DNA of 26,623 bases, from assembly GCA_050730675.1 (NCBI GenBank), contig JBOHNM010000043.1, positions 1 through 26,623 on the forward strand, in the 5' to 3' direction. The notes under the pieces were generated by a model. The model was not told where the DNA came from, did not search any database, and saw only the letters and a program-made list of their open reading frames with translations. The position numbers and the translations under genes are program-made. The DNA is from JBOHNM01 sp050730675. Lineage in GTDB: Bacteria > Planctomycetota > Phycisphaerae > Phycisphaerales > UBA1924. Shown here piece after piece: positions 15,789 through 23,057 of the stretch; positions within the stretch are counted from its first letter, which is position 1, and each line of letters starts with the position of its first letter.

Positions 15789-17135
15789 TCACGCCCTGAC
15801 CAGGCGGTCGCCCATGCGCGCCGCGTATTTCGCGAACCGGTTGCGGGTATCGATCACCAGCCTTGCCCTGTCCGCCACCAGCTCGTACGGGAACGCGGCG
15901 TGCCCCGTCACGAGCAGGACCGCATCGTACGAGGCGACCGACTCGGCGGTCAGGGCCACGCTCGACATTTTCAGGTCGTGCCGGCGCATGCGGTGCGTCG
16001 CCGGAACATGCGGGTCGCTGTAGTCGACCGCCGCGCCACGCTCCAGCAGTTCCTCGATGATCACCAGCGCGGGTGACTCGCGGACATCGTCCACGTCCGC
16101 CTTGTACGCCAGCCCCAGCACGCACAGCCGTGCCCCCTTGATCGCACGCCCGCGGTCCGAGAGCGCCCGGGCCGTCCGCTCCACCACCCATTGCGGCATG
16201 CGGGTATTGATCCGGCCTGCCAGCTCGATCAACTGCGAGTCCTGCCCGAACTCACGGGCCTTGTACGTAAGGTAGAAAGGGTCGATCGGAATGCAGTGGC
16301 CGCCCAGCCCCGGGCCCGGATAGAACGGCATGAACCCGAACGGCTTGCTCGCCGCCGCGTTGATGACCGGCCAGATATCGATCCCCATCGAGTCCAACAC
16401 GATCTTGAGTTCGTTCACCAGAGCGATGTTCACAGCGCGGAAGATGTTCTCCAGCAGCTTGGCGCTCTCGGCGATCTCAGCCGAATCGGTCCGCACCACC
16501 GTCGCGAAGGCCCCACCGTACAGCGCCGCCGCCAGGTCGGCCGAACGCTCGTCGAGCCCACCCACCAGCTTGGGAATCTGCGCCGTCGTGTGAGTGAACC
16601 TCCCGGGGTCTTCCCTCTCGGGCGAAAACGCCACAAAGTAATCGACGCCGCAACGCAGACCCGGCGTGGCCCGCGCGATCGGATCGAGAAATTCACGACG
16701 GGTCGTGCCTGGGTACGTGGTGGATTCCAGCACCACCACCTTGCTGGGGGCGTTGCGCATCACCGAGCCGATCTGCTCCGCGGCCCGCACGACATAGGAA
16801 AGATCAGGCACGTGGTGCTCGTCGAGCGGGGTCGGCACGGTGACCAGGATCGCGTCGCATTCCGCAAGCCGTCCATGGTCCGTCGTCGCTTCAAATCGCG
16901 GACTGCCGGCCAGTTCGTCGAATGCCGACCGCAGATGCGCTAAGTAGGGCCGCCTGGCGGCGAACGCCTCGGGTTTGGTCGGGTCCGTATCGACGCCGAT
17001 GACGCCAAATCCGGCGTGATGGAACGCGTGCGCGAGGGGGAGACCGACATATCCCAGTCCGATGACGCCGATCCGGGCGGTCCGCGAGTCGATCCGCTCG
17101 CGCAGCCGCCGGTATGTCCCGTCTTCCGCCATCAT
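15789..17135 (-). CDS. UDP-N-acetylhexosamine/UDP-sugar 6-dehydrogenase (WbpA-like)
   Basis: 448 aa, NAD-dependent four-electron oxidation of a UDP-hexose(NAc) to its uronic acid. Rossmann GLGYVGLP (26-33), VPTPLDE (100-106), ESTTYPGTT (137-145), FSPEREDPG (170-178), the K-x-x-EN helix (KLLENIFRAVNIAL) and the active site GGHCIPIDPFY (278-288; Cys281), then GLAYKADVDDVRESPA. ESTTYPGTT and SPEREDPG favour the WbpA/WbpO-type UDP-HexNAc branch over UDP-glucose dehydrogenase. First gene of the five-gene minus operon. Two tandem ATGs follow AGGAG at 17142-17146; the second (17132) has the better spacing, so the first residue may be spurious. That AGGAG lies inside an 11-bp dyad, and a GCCGATAA box stands just upstream. 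Confidence 0.92.
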   Translation of the reverse strand: MMAEDGTYRRLRERIDSRTARIGVIGLGYVGLPLAHAFHHAGFGVIGVDTDPTKPEAFAARRPYLAHLRSAFDELAGSPRFEATTDHGRLAECDAILVTVPTPLDEHHVPDLSYVVRAAEQIGSVMRNAPSKVVVLESTTYPGTTRREFLDPIARATPGLRCGVDYFVAFSPEREDPGRFTHTTAQIPKLVGGLDERSADLAAALYGGAFATVVRTDSAEIAESAKLLENIFRAVNIALVNELKIVLDSMGIDIWPVINAAASKPFGFMPFYPGPGLGGHCIPIDPFYLTYKAREFGQDSQLIELAGRINTRMPQWVVERTARALSDRGRAIKGARLCVLGLAYKADVDDVRESPALVIIEELLERGAAVDYSDPHVPATHRMRRHDLKMSSVALTAESVASYDAVLLVTGHAAFPYELVADRARLVIDTRNRFAKYAARMGDRLVRA

Positions 17136-17138
17136 GGG

Positions 17139-17192
17139 GCTCCTGGTCCAATTATCGGCACCCGCGGAGGGTGGGTCCTTCGGACCAGGAGC
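17139..17192. promoter_or_regulatory. 11-bp dyad over the ribosome-binding site of the dehydrogenase operon
   Basis: GCTCCTGGTCC at 17139-17149 and its exact reverse complement GGACCAGGAGC at 17182-17192 are separated by 32 bp. Read on the minus strand, the second arm contains the AGGAG ribosome-binding site directly before the tandem ATGs, so a stem would hide it. The distal arm can also fold locally (GGTCC at 17174-17178 with GGACC at 17182-17186, 3-nt loop), which would free the site. The loop holds GCCGATAA (17159-17152, minus). If that is a promoter element, the dyad is better read as a DNA operator flanking it. It also lies 80 bp upstream of the plus-strand FkbM start. Confidence 0.45.
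17152..17159 (-). promoter_or_regulatory. GCCGATAA box upstream of nucleotide-sugar dehydrogenase
   Basis: Minus-strand GCCGATAA, identical to the known -10 consensus of sigma-28 (FliA) promoters, 16 bp before the ATG at 17135. The 15-bp-upstream position that should read TAAA does not, so the similarity is to the -10 half only. One of five GCCGAT boxes at gene starts in the window. Confidence 0.35.
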
Positions 17193-17272
17193 ACAATCGG
17201 TCCTCCGTCCATCCCGCGGCTGGCATCAACCGATACAGACCGGCCGGTCCGCACCGCCAAGGATTCGACACG

Positions 17273-18211
17273 ATGAACCCGCACTACCTGGCCTTGGCAC
17301 CGCTGCGACCGTACCTGTGGCGCGAGCTGCCCGCCTGGAACAAGCTCATCGGCTACCTCGTGCGCTACGAGCAGTACCACGGCTGGCCCACCAAGACCAT
17401 CCGCGGCAAGCTCCACGGCTTCCAGATGCAGTTGGACCTCAATGACTGGTGCCAACGCTGGACCTACTACCTCGGCAGGTACTACGAGGCGCACACGCAG
17501 CAGTTGATGCTCCGGGCTCTTCGCCCCGGCGAACTGTTCGTTGACATCGGGGCCAACATCGGCATGACTGCGCTCTTGGCCGCCCACGCCGTCGGCCCGA
17601 CCGGCCGCGTCGTCGCGTTCGAGCCCAACCCCGACGTCTACGCGATTCTCCGCCGCCACGTCGATGCCAACCAGCTCGAGAAGACCATCGATGCTCGCAA
17701 CTGTGCCATCGGTGATTCCGAAAGCGAGTTGACTCTGACGGTGGCAGGGACTCACACCGGCTGCGGCACCCTGACCAGCGTGGACGCCGTGCCCGGCGAG
17801 ACGCTCCGGCGCGTGCAGGTCCGCGTCGCCGTCGGGGATGCACAGCTTGCCGAACTCCCCGACCGACCGATGTTCATCAAGATTGATGTCGAGGGGTTCG
17901 AGCTGCACGTGCTGGCCGGGCTGAAGCAGACCCTGTCGCGCCGCAAGCCGGCCGTGCTGACCGAGGCGGTCGAATACCAACTCAAGCGCGCCGGCGCCTC
18001 GATCGCGTCACTCTTCGAGGTCATGCTCGCCCACGGCTACAGGGGTTACAGCGTCGAGGAACTCCGCGGGTCGCACGGTTTCAACTCGCACCGCCTCCGG
18101 CTCCGGCCCGTCACCGCCCCTGATGCGCAGCTCTCGCCCGACCTGCTCTGGCTCTTCCCCGGCGGCGAGCACGAGGCTCGGCTCAAAGAGCATCTTGACC
18201 GGTGGGGATGA
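17273..18211 (+). CDS. FkbM family methyltransferase
   Basis: 312 aa from the ATG at 17273, preceded by AAGGA at 17259-17263 (9-nt spacing); the open frame to 17114 adds 53 unconserved residues and would cross the regulatory dyad. An N-terminal ~85-residue region rich in aromatics precedes the SAM domain: GELFVDIGANIGMTALLAA (86-104), VVAFEPNPDVY (113-123), the CAIGDSESELTL strand, and IKIDVEGFELHVLAGL (202-217). Same family as the protein at 13933, but clearly diverged in length and N-terminus. Monocistronic; divergent from the dehydrogenase operon and overlapping the convergent flippase gene by 29 bp. Probably O-methylates a sugar of the same glycan; acceptor unknown. Confidence 0.88.
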   Translation: MNPHYLALAPLRPYLWRELPAWNKLIGYLVRYEQYHGWPTKTIRGKLHGFQMQLDLNDWCQRWTYYLGRYYEAHTQQLMLRALRPGELFVDIGANIGMTALLAAHAVGPTGRVVAFEPNPDVYAILRRHVDANQLEKTIDARNCAIGDSESELTLTVAGTHTGCGTLTSVDAVPGETLRRVQVRVAVGDAQLAELPDRPMFIKIDVEGFELHVLAGLKQTLSRRKPAVLTEAVEYQLKRAGASIASLFEVMLAHGYRGYSVEELRGSHGFNSHRLRLRPVTAPDAQLSPDLLWLFPGGEHEARLKEHLDRWG

Positions 18212-19745
18212 CCACGCTCTTCAAGCCGATACGCCCCGCCGCCGCGCCGAATATCCGGCGGAATTGGTGCCGCTCCCACGGTTCCAACGCAAGGAACCAC
18301 GCCGCCGGCGCGAGCGCCAGCCCCGTTGCGGCCACAACGGCGCCGATCCGCCAGAGCGTCTCGGGCATCGCCAGCCTCGCGCAGCCCGCCGCGGCGAACG
18401 CCGCCCCCGCGGTGACCATCACCGGGCGCAGCGTCCGCGCCGCCCACTCGCGCCTCGACAGGCCCGTCTGCCTGGCGACATATCCAGCGCGGCTGAGCAT
18501 CTGCGCCAGGATGATCGCGATCACCACCACCGGCAGGAACCACACGCCCGGCAACGCCACCAGCATCACCCCGACCGCGCCCGTCAGGAACACGATCTCA
18601 TACGCGGTATTGGCCCGGAACATCGGCCCGACGTCGCCCGTCGCCATGATCGGCGCCAGCAATGAATTCGCCAACACCTGCAGCCACATCGCCGCGATCA
18701 TCAGCGGCGTCAGCACGAGCGCCGCCGGCGGCACCTCCTTGAGCCACAGCGGCAATAACTGCTCGCATTCAAGAACCGAAGGAACAACAAAGGCAAGGGC
18801 CGCGATCGCCGCGTACTTCCCCTGGATGATCGTCAGGCGATGGACCATGTCGCCATGCCCCGCTCCGCCCGCTCGCATGAGCATCGGCGAGGTCGCGTTG
18901 AGCACGCTCGATGCGATGCTGTTCTGGTAGTTCGCGCCTTGGAGAGCGACGGTGTAGGCGGCGTTCACTTGCAGACCGTAGAACTTGTTCAGAATGATCT
19001 GCGAGCCCTGGTTGCGCAGCTGCCACCCCACGTTGCCGAGGAAGGTCCAGACACCGAAATCAAGCAGTTCCTTGAGTTCGGCGCGCCGGCACTGACTCCA
19101 CGCCGGGCGGGCCTCGGCCCGCCTCCCGACAACCAGGAGAATGACCGACAGCTCAACGACCACACCCGCGGCGGCGACGGCCGCGGCGTAGAACACCAGC
19201 TTGTCCATCGGCGCATGATCGATCATGAGCGCAGCGGCCAGCATGAGCGCGCTGTTGAGCACGTCGGCCACGGCCAGCAGCAGCATCTCCTGGCGTGCCA
19301 AGGCCCACGCCCGGAAGGGCGTGGCCGCCACGGCAACAACCACGCGTGCCAGCGTCGCGAGGAACACCCAGCGCGCGGCCCAGTCGCGCCCCTCGGGAAT
19401 GTCAACCCACCCCACCAACCAAGGAGAAACGGCGACACCCACAACTCCAACTGCCGCCGCGATTCCCAGGAACGTGAACACCGACGTGCTGAACACCGCC
19501 GCGAGCTTGCCCGCCGCGCCGCGCCCGATCTCGACCGCCAGGTGCCGCATCACGCTCTGGTTGAGCGCCTCGGTGACCACCGCCAGCAGCGCCCCCGCCG
19601 CGCCCAAGACCCCGATGATCCCGAATTCCGTCTGGCCCAGCGCTTTCATCGCCAGTCGGGTCGTGGCCAATCCCAGCGCCACGGTCAACGCCATGCGCGT
19701 CAGCGTGTAACAGGTGTTCAGAAACAACCGCGTGGAATGGCGCAT
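18183..19745 (-). CDS. Polysaccharide flippase, Wzx/MATE-MurJ-like
   Basis: 520 aa integral membrane protein. Hydrophobic segments alternate with short basic loops over the whole length (for example 14-29, 40-60, 88-112, 165-196, 205-222), consistent with 12-14 helices of the MOP superfamily. The start RLFLNTCYTLTRMAL followed by a G..E(F)GIIGVLGA turn, the central FGVWTFLGNVGWQLRNQGSQIILNKFYG and the NSIASSVLNATSPMLMR segment are typical of the O-antigen/teichoic-acid translocases. It would flip a polyprenyl-diphosphate-linked glycan unit across the inner membrane. Third gene of the minus operon, 30 bp after gmd; a GCCGATA box stands 12 bp before its ATG. The substrate cannot be predicted from sequence. 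Confidence 0.87.
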   Translation of the reverse strand: MRHSTRLFLNTCYTLTRMALTVALGLATTRLAMKALGQTEFGIIGVLGAAGALLAVVTEALNQSVMRHLAVEIGRGAAGKLAAVFSTSVFTFLGIAAAVGVVGVAVSPWLVGWVDIPEGRDWAARWVFLATLARVVVAVAATPFRAWALARQEMLLLAVADVLNSALMLAAALMIDHAPMDKLVFYAAAVAAAGVVVELSVILLVVGRRAEARPAWSQCRRAELKELLDFGVWTFLGNVGWQLRNQGSQIILNKFYGLQVNAAYTVALQGANYQNSIASSVLNATSPMLMRAGGAGHGDMVHRLTIIQGKYAAIAALAFVVPSVLECEQLLPLWLKEVPPAALVLTPLMIAAMWLQVLANSLLAPIMATGDVGPMFRANTAYEIVFLTGAVGVMLVALPGVWFLPVVVIAIILAQMLSRAGYVARQTGLSRREWAARTLRPVMVTAGAAFAAAGCARLAMPETLWRIGAVVAATGLALAPAAWFLALEPWERHQFRRIFGAAAGRIGLKSVVIPTGQDAL

Positions 19746-19757
19746 CGTGTGAGTTCT

Positions 19758-19766
19758 ATCGGCGCT
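19758..19766 (-). promoter_or_regulatory. GCCGAT box upstream of flippase gene
   Basis: Minus-strand AGCGCCGATAGA 12 bp before the ATG at 19745, in the 30-bp gap after gmd. Its upstream flank (TGCGCCGG) resembles that of the copy before 22356 (TGCACCCGGGGA). Either an internal promoter element or a leader motif. Confidence 0.3.
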
Positions 19767-19775
19767 CCGGCGCAG

Positions 19776-20873
19776 CTACTGATCGTGCCCCCGCCCCTGC
19801 GGCATGTCGTGCCCCGCGTCACGCAGCGTCTTCTCACGCCGCGCCAGTTCCATGTCGGCGTCCACCATCATCTTCGCGAGCTGCTCCACGGTCGTCTCGG
19901 GTTTCCACCCCAGTACACGCCTGGCCTTGGACGGGTCCCCCAGCAGCAGGTCCACCTCCGCCGGACGCAGGTAGCGCGCGTCGAACTCCACGTGCTTCTT
20001 GAAGTCCAGCCCCGCGTGCGCGAACGCCATTTCGGCGAACTCTCGCACCGAGATCGTCCGCCCCGTCGCGACCACGTAGTCGTCCGGCTCGTCGCGTTGC
20101 AGCATCATCCACATCATCTTCACGTAGTCACCCGCGAAGCCCCAGTCGCGTTTGCTGTCGAGGTTCCCCAGGAAGACCTTCTCCTGCAGCCCCAGCTTGA
20201 TCCGCCCGACCGCACGGGTGATCTTGCGTGTGACAAAGGTCTCGCCCCGGCGCGGGCTCTCGTGGTTGAAGAGGATCCCGCACGAGGCGTGAAGCCCGTA
20301 GCTCTCGCGGTAGTTCACCGTGCACCAGTGCGCCATCATCTTCGCGCACGCGTACGGACTGCGTGGATAGAACGGCGTCGTCTCGGTCTGCGGCGTCTCC
20401 ACCACCTTGCCGTACTGCTCGCTGCTGCTGGCTTGGTAGTACTTCACCCGCTTGCCCGCCTGCTGCTGGTGGTCGCGCACCGCTTCAAGCAACTTGAGCG
20501 CGCCCATCGCCACCGAATCGGCCGTGTAGATCGGCAGGTCAAAGCTCACGCGCACGTGCGACTGCGCCCCCAGGTTGTACACCTCGCCGGGGTCCACCTC
20601 GCGCATCAATTTGGCCAGCGAGTTCGCATCGCACAGGTCGCCGTAGTGCAGGTGCAGCCGGCTGCCGGACTTTGCCACCGCCGCGGCCACGTGCGGGTCG
20701 CTGTACACGTGATCGATCCGACCCGTGTTGAACGACGACGATCGCCGGATGATCCCGTGGACGTGGTACCCCTTTTCGAGCAGAAACTCCGTCAGGTACG
20801 AGCCGTCCTGCCCCGTGATCCCCGTGATCAACGCCGTGCGCTCGGCGGTCTGGTTGTTGGTGCTCTTGCTCAT
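19776..20873 (-). CDS. gmd: GDP-mannose 4,6-dehydratase
   Basis: 365 aa extended SDR that converts GDP-D-mannose to GDP-4-keto-6-deoxy-D-mannose with bound NADP. GITGQDGSYL (18-27), the NTGRIDH region with HLHYGDL, YNLGAQSHVRVSF (99-111), ASSSEQYG (148-155; Ser and Glu152 of the active site), SPYACAKMMAHW (172-183; Tyr174, Lys178), LFNHESPRRGETFVTRKI and KRDWGFAGDYV are diagnostic. The active-site Thr of the E. coli enzyme is Ser here, and Val after Tyr-Ala is Cys; both look conservative. Length is normal. Middle gene of the minus operon, 52 bp after the membrane glycosyltransferase. Supplies the substrate of Fcl (11863-12855) and could also feed GDP-rhamnose or perosamine routes. Confidence 0.95.
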   Translation of the reverse strand: MSKSTNNQTAERTALITGITGQDGSYLTEFLLEKGYHVHGIIRRSSSFNTGRIDHVYSDPHVAAAVAKSGSRLHLHYGDLCDANSLAKLMREVDPGEVYNLGAQSHVRVSFDLPIYTADSVAMGALKLLEAVRDHQQQAGKRVKYYQASSSEQYGKVVETPQTETTPFYPRSPYACAKMMAHWCTVNYRESYGLHASCGILFNHESPRRGETFVTRKITRAVGRIKLGLQEKVFLGNLDSKRDWGFAGDYVKMMWMMLQRDEPDDYVVATGRTISVREFAEMAFAHAGLDFKKHVEFDARYLRPAEVDLLLGDPSKARRVLGWKPETTVEQLAKMMVDADMELARREKTLRDAGHDMPQGRGHDQ

Positions 20874-20925
20874 CGCTCCGCAACTGTCCCCGCGCCGCGC
20901 CCCGGAAGCAACCCCGCCCCGCGAT

Positions 20926-22356
20926 TCACCGCCGCCGCAGGAACTGCTCCTCCGTGTAGACCTTCGGTTCCGGCGTGGGCGGCCCCCAGTAGTTGGGGCT
21001 CGTCAGCGGATAGCGCACGTCCTGGTCCGCCCGCGCGGGCCCGATGTTCGCCTGATAGGTCAGCGTGGCGAACCCGATCGCCAGCGCCACCGGTCCGGCC
21101 CACGCCCAGCGCCACACGCGCCCGCTCCCCAGGCAAACCGCCAGCACGATCCACATCAACAGGAACGGCTCGTGGTACCGCTGCCACGGCAGGGGGCTGG
21201 CCGTCTGCGCCGCCAGGAAGCCCAGCCACGCGATGAGCATCACCCACCGCTCGCGCACCGGCAGTCGGCTGAGCAGCACGACCAGCGCCGCTGCCCCGCA
21301 CGGCGCAAGCACGAGGATCAGCGCCGACGTGTGTCCCCAGATCACCGGCGCGGCATGCACCACCTCCCACAGCCCGCCCTTGCGCCCCGGCGGCGACCAC
21401 GCCGTCACCGGCACAATCGCCAGCACCAGCGCCGCGATCACCGCCAGCATCAACGCGCCGGCGTGCTCCCGCAGCACCACGGCAATCTGTGGCCACAACC
21501 ACCCGCCGAAAAACACGCTATAGATCGCCACCAGCGACAGCGAGAACGCCGGCGTCTCCAACGCCACACCGCCGTACATCCCCTGGTACCGCGGCACCAC
21601 CAGCCCGCCCCAAAGCGCCACAAACACCGCCACCAGCCCGATCGCCGGGAGCGTCGCGATCACCGCCGGGATCGTGCGGAGCACGCGCTGCCCGAAACCG
21701 GCAAATAAGTGCTTCACGGGCAGCAGCACCCTGGATTCATCGCACTCGTCCGCGAACGTCTCACCGATCCACGCGGCGAACCACACGACGCCCGCCGCCC
21801 ACACATGGTTCTGACGCGTCAGCACCAGCAGCGCCAGCACCGCGCCGCTGGCAACCATCACGCCAAGCGTCTGCCGCGCGCTGAGTGCCAACAGCAGGAT
21901 CCCCAACACACCAAGCCAACCTGCGTTGTCCGGCAGCAGCCACACGCCCGCCGGCCAGACGTATAACGACGCCGCGACGGGCATGCACGCGGCCAGCACC
22001 AGCCCCGGCCGCTCGCCGCGCCGGCTGCACACCCAAGCCAGCACCGTCAACAACCCCACCGTGAACACCGACCCCACCAGCCGCAGCACGAGTGTGGACG
22101 CACCGATCGCCTGCGCCACCGCCGCCAGCACCACGTGGTACAGCGGCGTGGTCGCCGAGAGATAGTTCTCAAAGTCCAGCCGCGGCCACTCGCGCACGAA
22201 CTTCTGGATCATCGGCAGGTGGAACTGCCAGTGGTCCCCCGCCGCCCGTCCCTGCATCTGGTCGGTCAGGATCGCCGGAAGCGCTGTCGCGAAAAAAATG
22301 GTCGCGATGCCCACCACCGGCCACACCGCTGCCGCCTTGTTCTGCCGCTGAGCCAT
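20926..22356 (-). CDS. Integral-membrane GT-C-like glycosyltransferase
   Basis: 476 aa polytopic protein with about ten hydrophobic helices (first at ~11-30). The first extracytoplasmic loop carries GDHWQFHLP (40-48) and further on ATTPLYHVVLAAV (68-80), an arrangement like the Asp/His-containing first loop of GT-C enzymes such as the ALG10 and GT39 families, which use polyprenyl-phosphate sugars on the outer face of the membrane. A second soluble-loop pair occurs around RYQGMYGG and LPWQRYHEP. Family assignment is by architecture and these motifs only; a Wzy-type polymerase is a possible alternative. It heads the minus operon with gmd and the flippase, and is divergent from the methyltransferase/phosphoribosyltransferase pair that could make a polyprenyl-phosphate donor. 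Confidence 0.6.
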   Translation of the reverse strand: MAQRQNKAAAVWPVVGIATIFFATALPAILTDQMQGRAAGDHWQFHLPMIQKFVREWPRLDFENYLSATTPLYHVVLAAVAQAIGASTLVLRLVGSVFTVGLLTVLAWVCSRRGERPGLVLAACMPVAASLYVWPAGVWLLPDNAGWLGVLGILLLALSARQTLGVMVASGAVLALLVLTRQNHVWAAGVVWFAAWIGETFADECDESRVLLPVKHLFAGFGQRVLRTIPAVIATLPAIGLVAVFVALWGGLVVPRYQGMYGGVALETPAFSLSLVAIYSVFFGGWLWPQIAVVLREHAGALMLAVIAALVLAIVPVTAWSPPGRKGGLWEVVHAAPVIWGHTSALILVLAPCGAAALVVLLSRLPVRERWVMLIAWLGFLAAQTASPLPWQRYHEPFLLMWIVLAVCLGSGRVWRWAWAGPVALAIGFATLTYQANIGPARADQDVRYPLTSPNYWGPPTPEPKVYTEEQFLRRR

Positions 22357-22437
22357 GCGTTGCCGCCTCTATCGGCGCTTCCCCGGGTGCAGTGCCACCG
22401 AACGCTTGCCGATATACGGTCCTGCCCCGGGGTATCC
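22357..22437. promoter_or_regulatory. Divergent promoter region with two outward GCCGATA boxes
   Basis: This 81-bp spacer separates two operon heads. TATCGGC (22370-22376) and GCCGATA (22408-22414) form a 7-bp inverted repeat, so each strand has a GCCGATA box pointing at its own gene: 14 bp before the minus-strand ATG at 22356 and 23 bp before the plus-strand ATG at 22438. The layout suits paired -10-like elements or one bound regulator serving both operons. No -35 elements are recognisable. Confidence 0.4.
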
Positions 22438-23052
22438 ATGCGCGCACTGCTCAGAGCACTCCACAAACCGGTCTACGCCACGCGCCAGCGCATCTTGGTC
22501 CAGCGCATCCTCGCACACGTCCGGCCCAACGACCGCCTACTCGACGTCGGCTGCGGCTCGGGTCTGCTGGCCGCCGCCATTACCGGCCATTCCGGCTGCC
22601 CGGCCGGCGTCCGGGCCGAGGGCCTGGAGCGCTACCCCCGCGGCGGCGAACCCATCCCCGTTACCACCTACCCCGGCGGGCGTTTCCCCTTCGACGACAA
22701 CACCTTCGACGTCGTCATCATCGCCGATGTTCTCCACCACGAGCCCGACCCCGACGCTCTCCTACGCGAGTGTGCCCGCGTCACCCGCCGCACCTTGATC
22801 ATCAAGGACCATCAGGTCCGAGGCCTCCTCGCCCAGCAGCGGATCAGCCTCATCGACTGGGCCGCCAACGCCGGCTACTCGGTCAAGTGCCTCTTCACCT
22901 ACAACACCCCGGAGCAGTGGGGGACCGTCACTTCACGCCTGGGCATGAAAACCGTCGAACACCCCCCCGGCATGGACCTGTATCCTCTCGGGTTGAACTG
23001 GGTCTTCGCCGGCGGCATCCAGTATTTCGCCGTCCTTGAGAAGTCCGCCTGA
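22438..23052 (+). CDS. Class I SAM-dependent methyltransferase
   Basis: 204 aa. Motif I RLLDVGCGSGLLAAAI (33-48), a poorly conserved acidic strand (VRAEGLERY), FPFDDNTFDVVIIADVLHHEPDPDALLRECARV (motif II/III region 83-115) and TLIIKDH (119-125). The long C-terminal segment after 130 (ISLIDWAANAGYSVKCLFTY, then WVFAGGIQYFAVLEK) resembles methyltransferases found beside polyprenyl-linked sugar enzymes, but I cannot name a subfamily. The start at 22438 is chosen because the open frame further left runs antisense into the membrane glycosyltransferase; only a weak G-run precedes it. It lies 5 bp from the next gene, so the two are co-transcribed. Target may be a sugar or a lipid carrier. Confidence 0.8.
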   Translation: MRALLRALHKPVYATRQRILVQRILAHVRPNDRLLDVGCGSGLLAAAITGHSGCPAGVRAEGLERYPRGGEPIPVTTYPGGRFPFDDNTFDVVIIADVLHHEPDPDALLRECARVTRRTLIIKDHQVRGLLAQQRISLIDWAANAGYSVKCLFTYNTPEQWGTVTSRLGMKTVEHPPGMDLYPLGLNWVFAGGIQYFAVLEKSA

Positions 23053-23057
23053 TCCTC

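Noticed and set aside
18840..21236. 798-residue open frame on the plus strand
   Set aside because: Arg/His/Pro-rich shadow across the flippase, gmd and membrane glycosyltransferase genes, all clearly coded on the minus strand.
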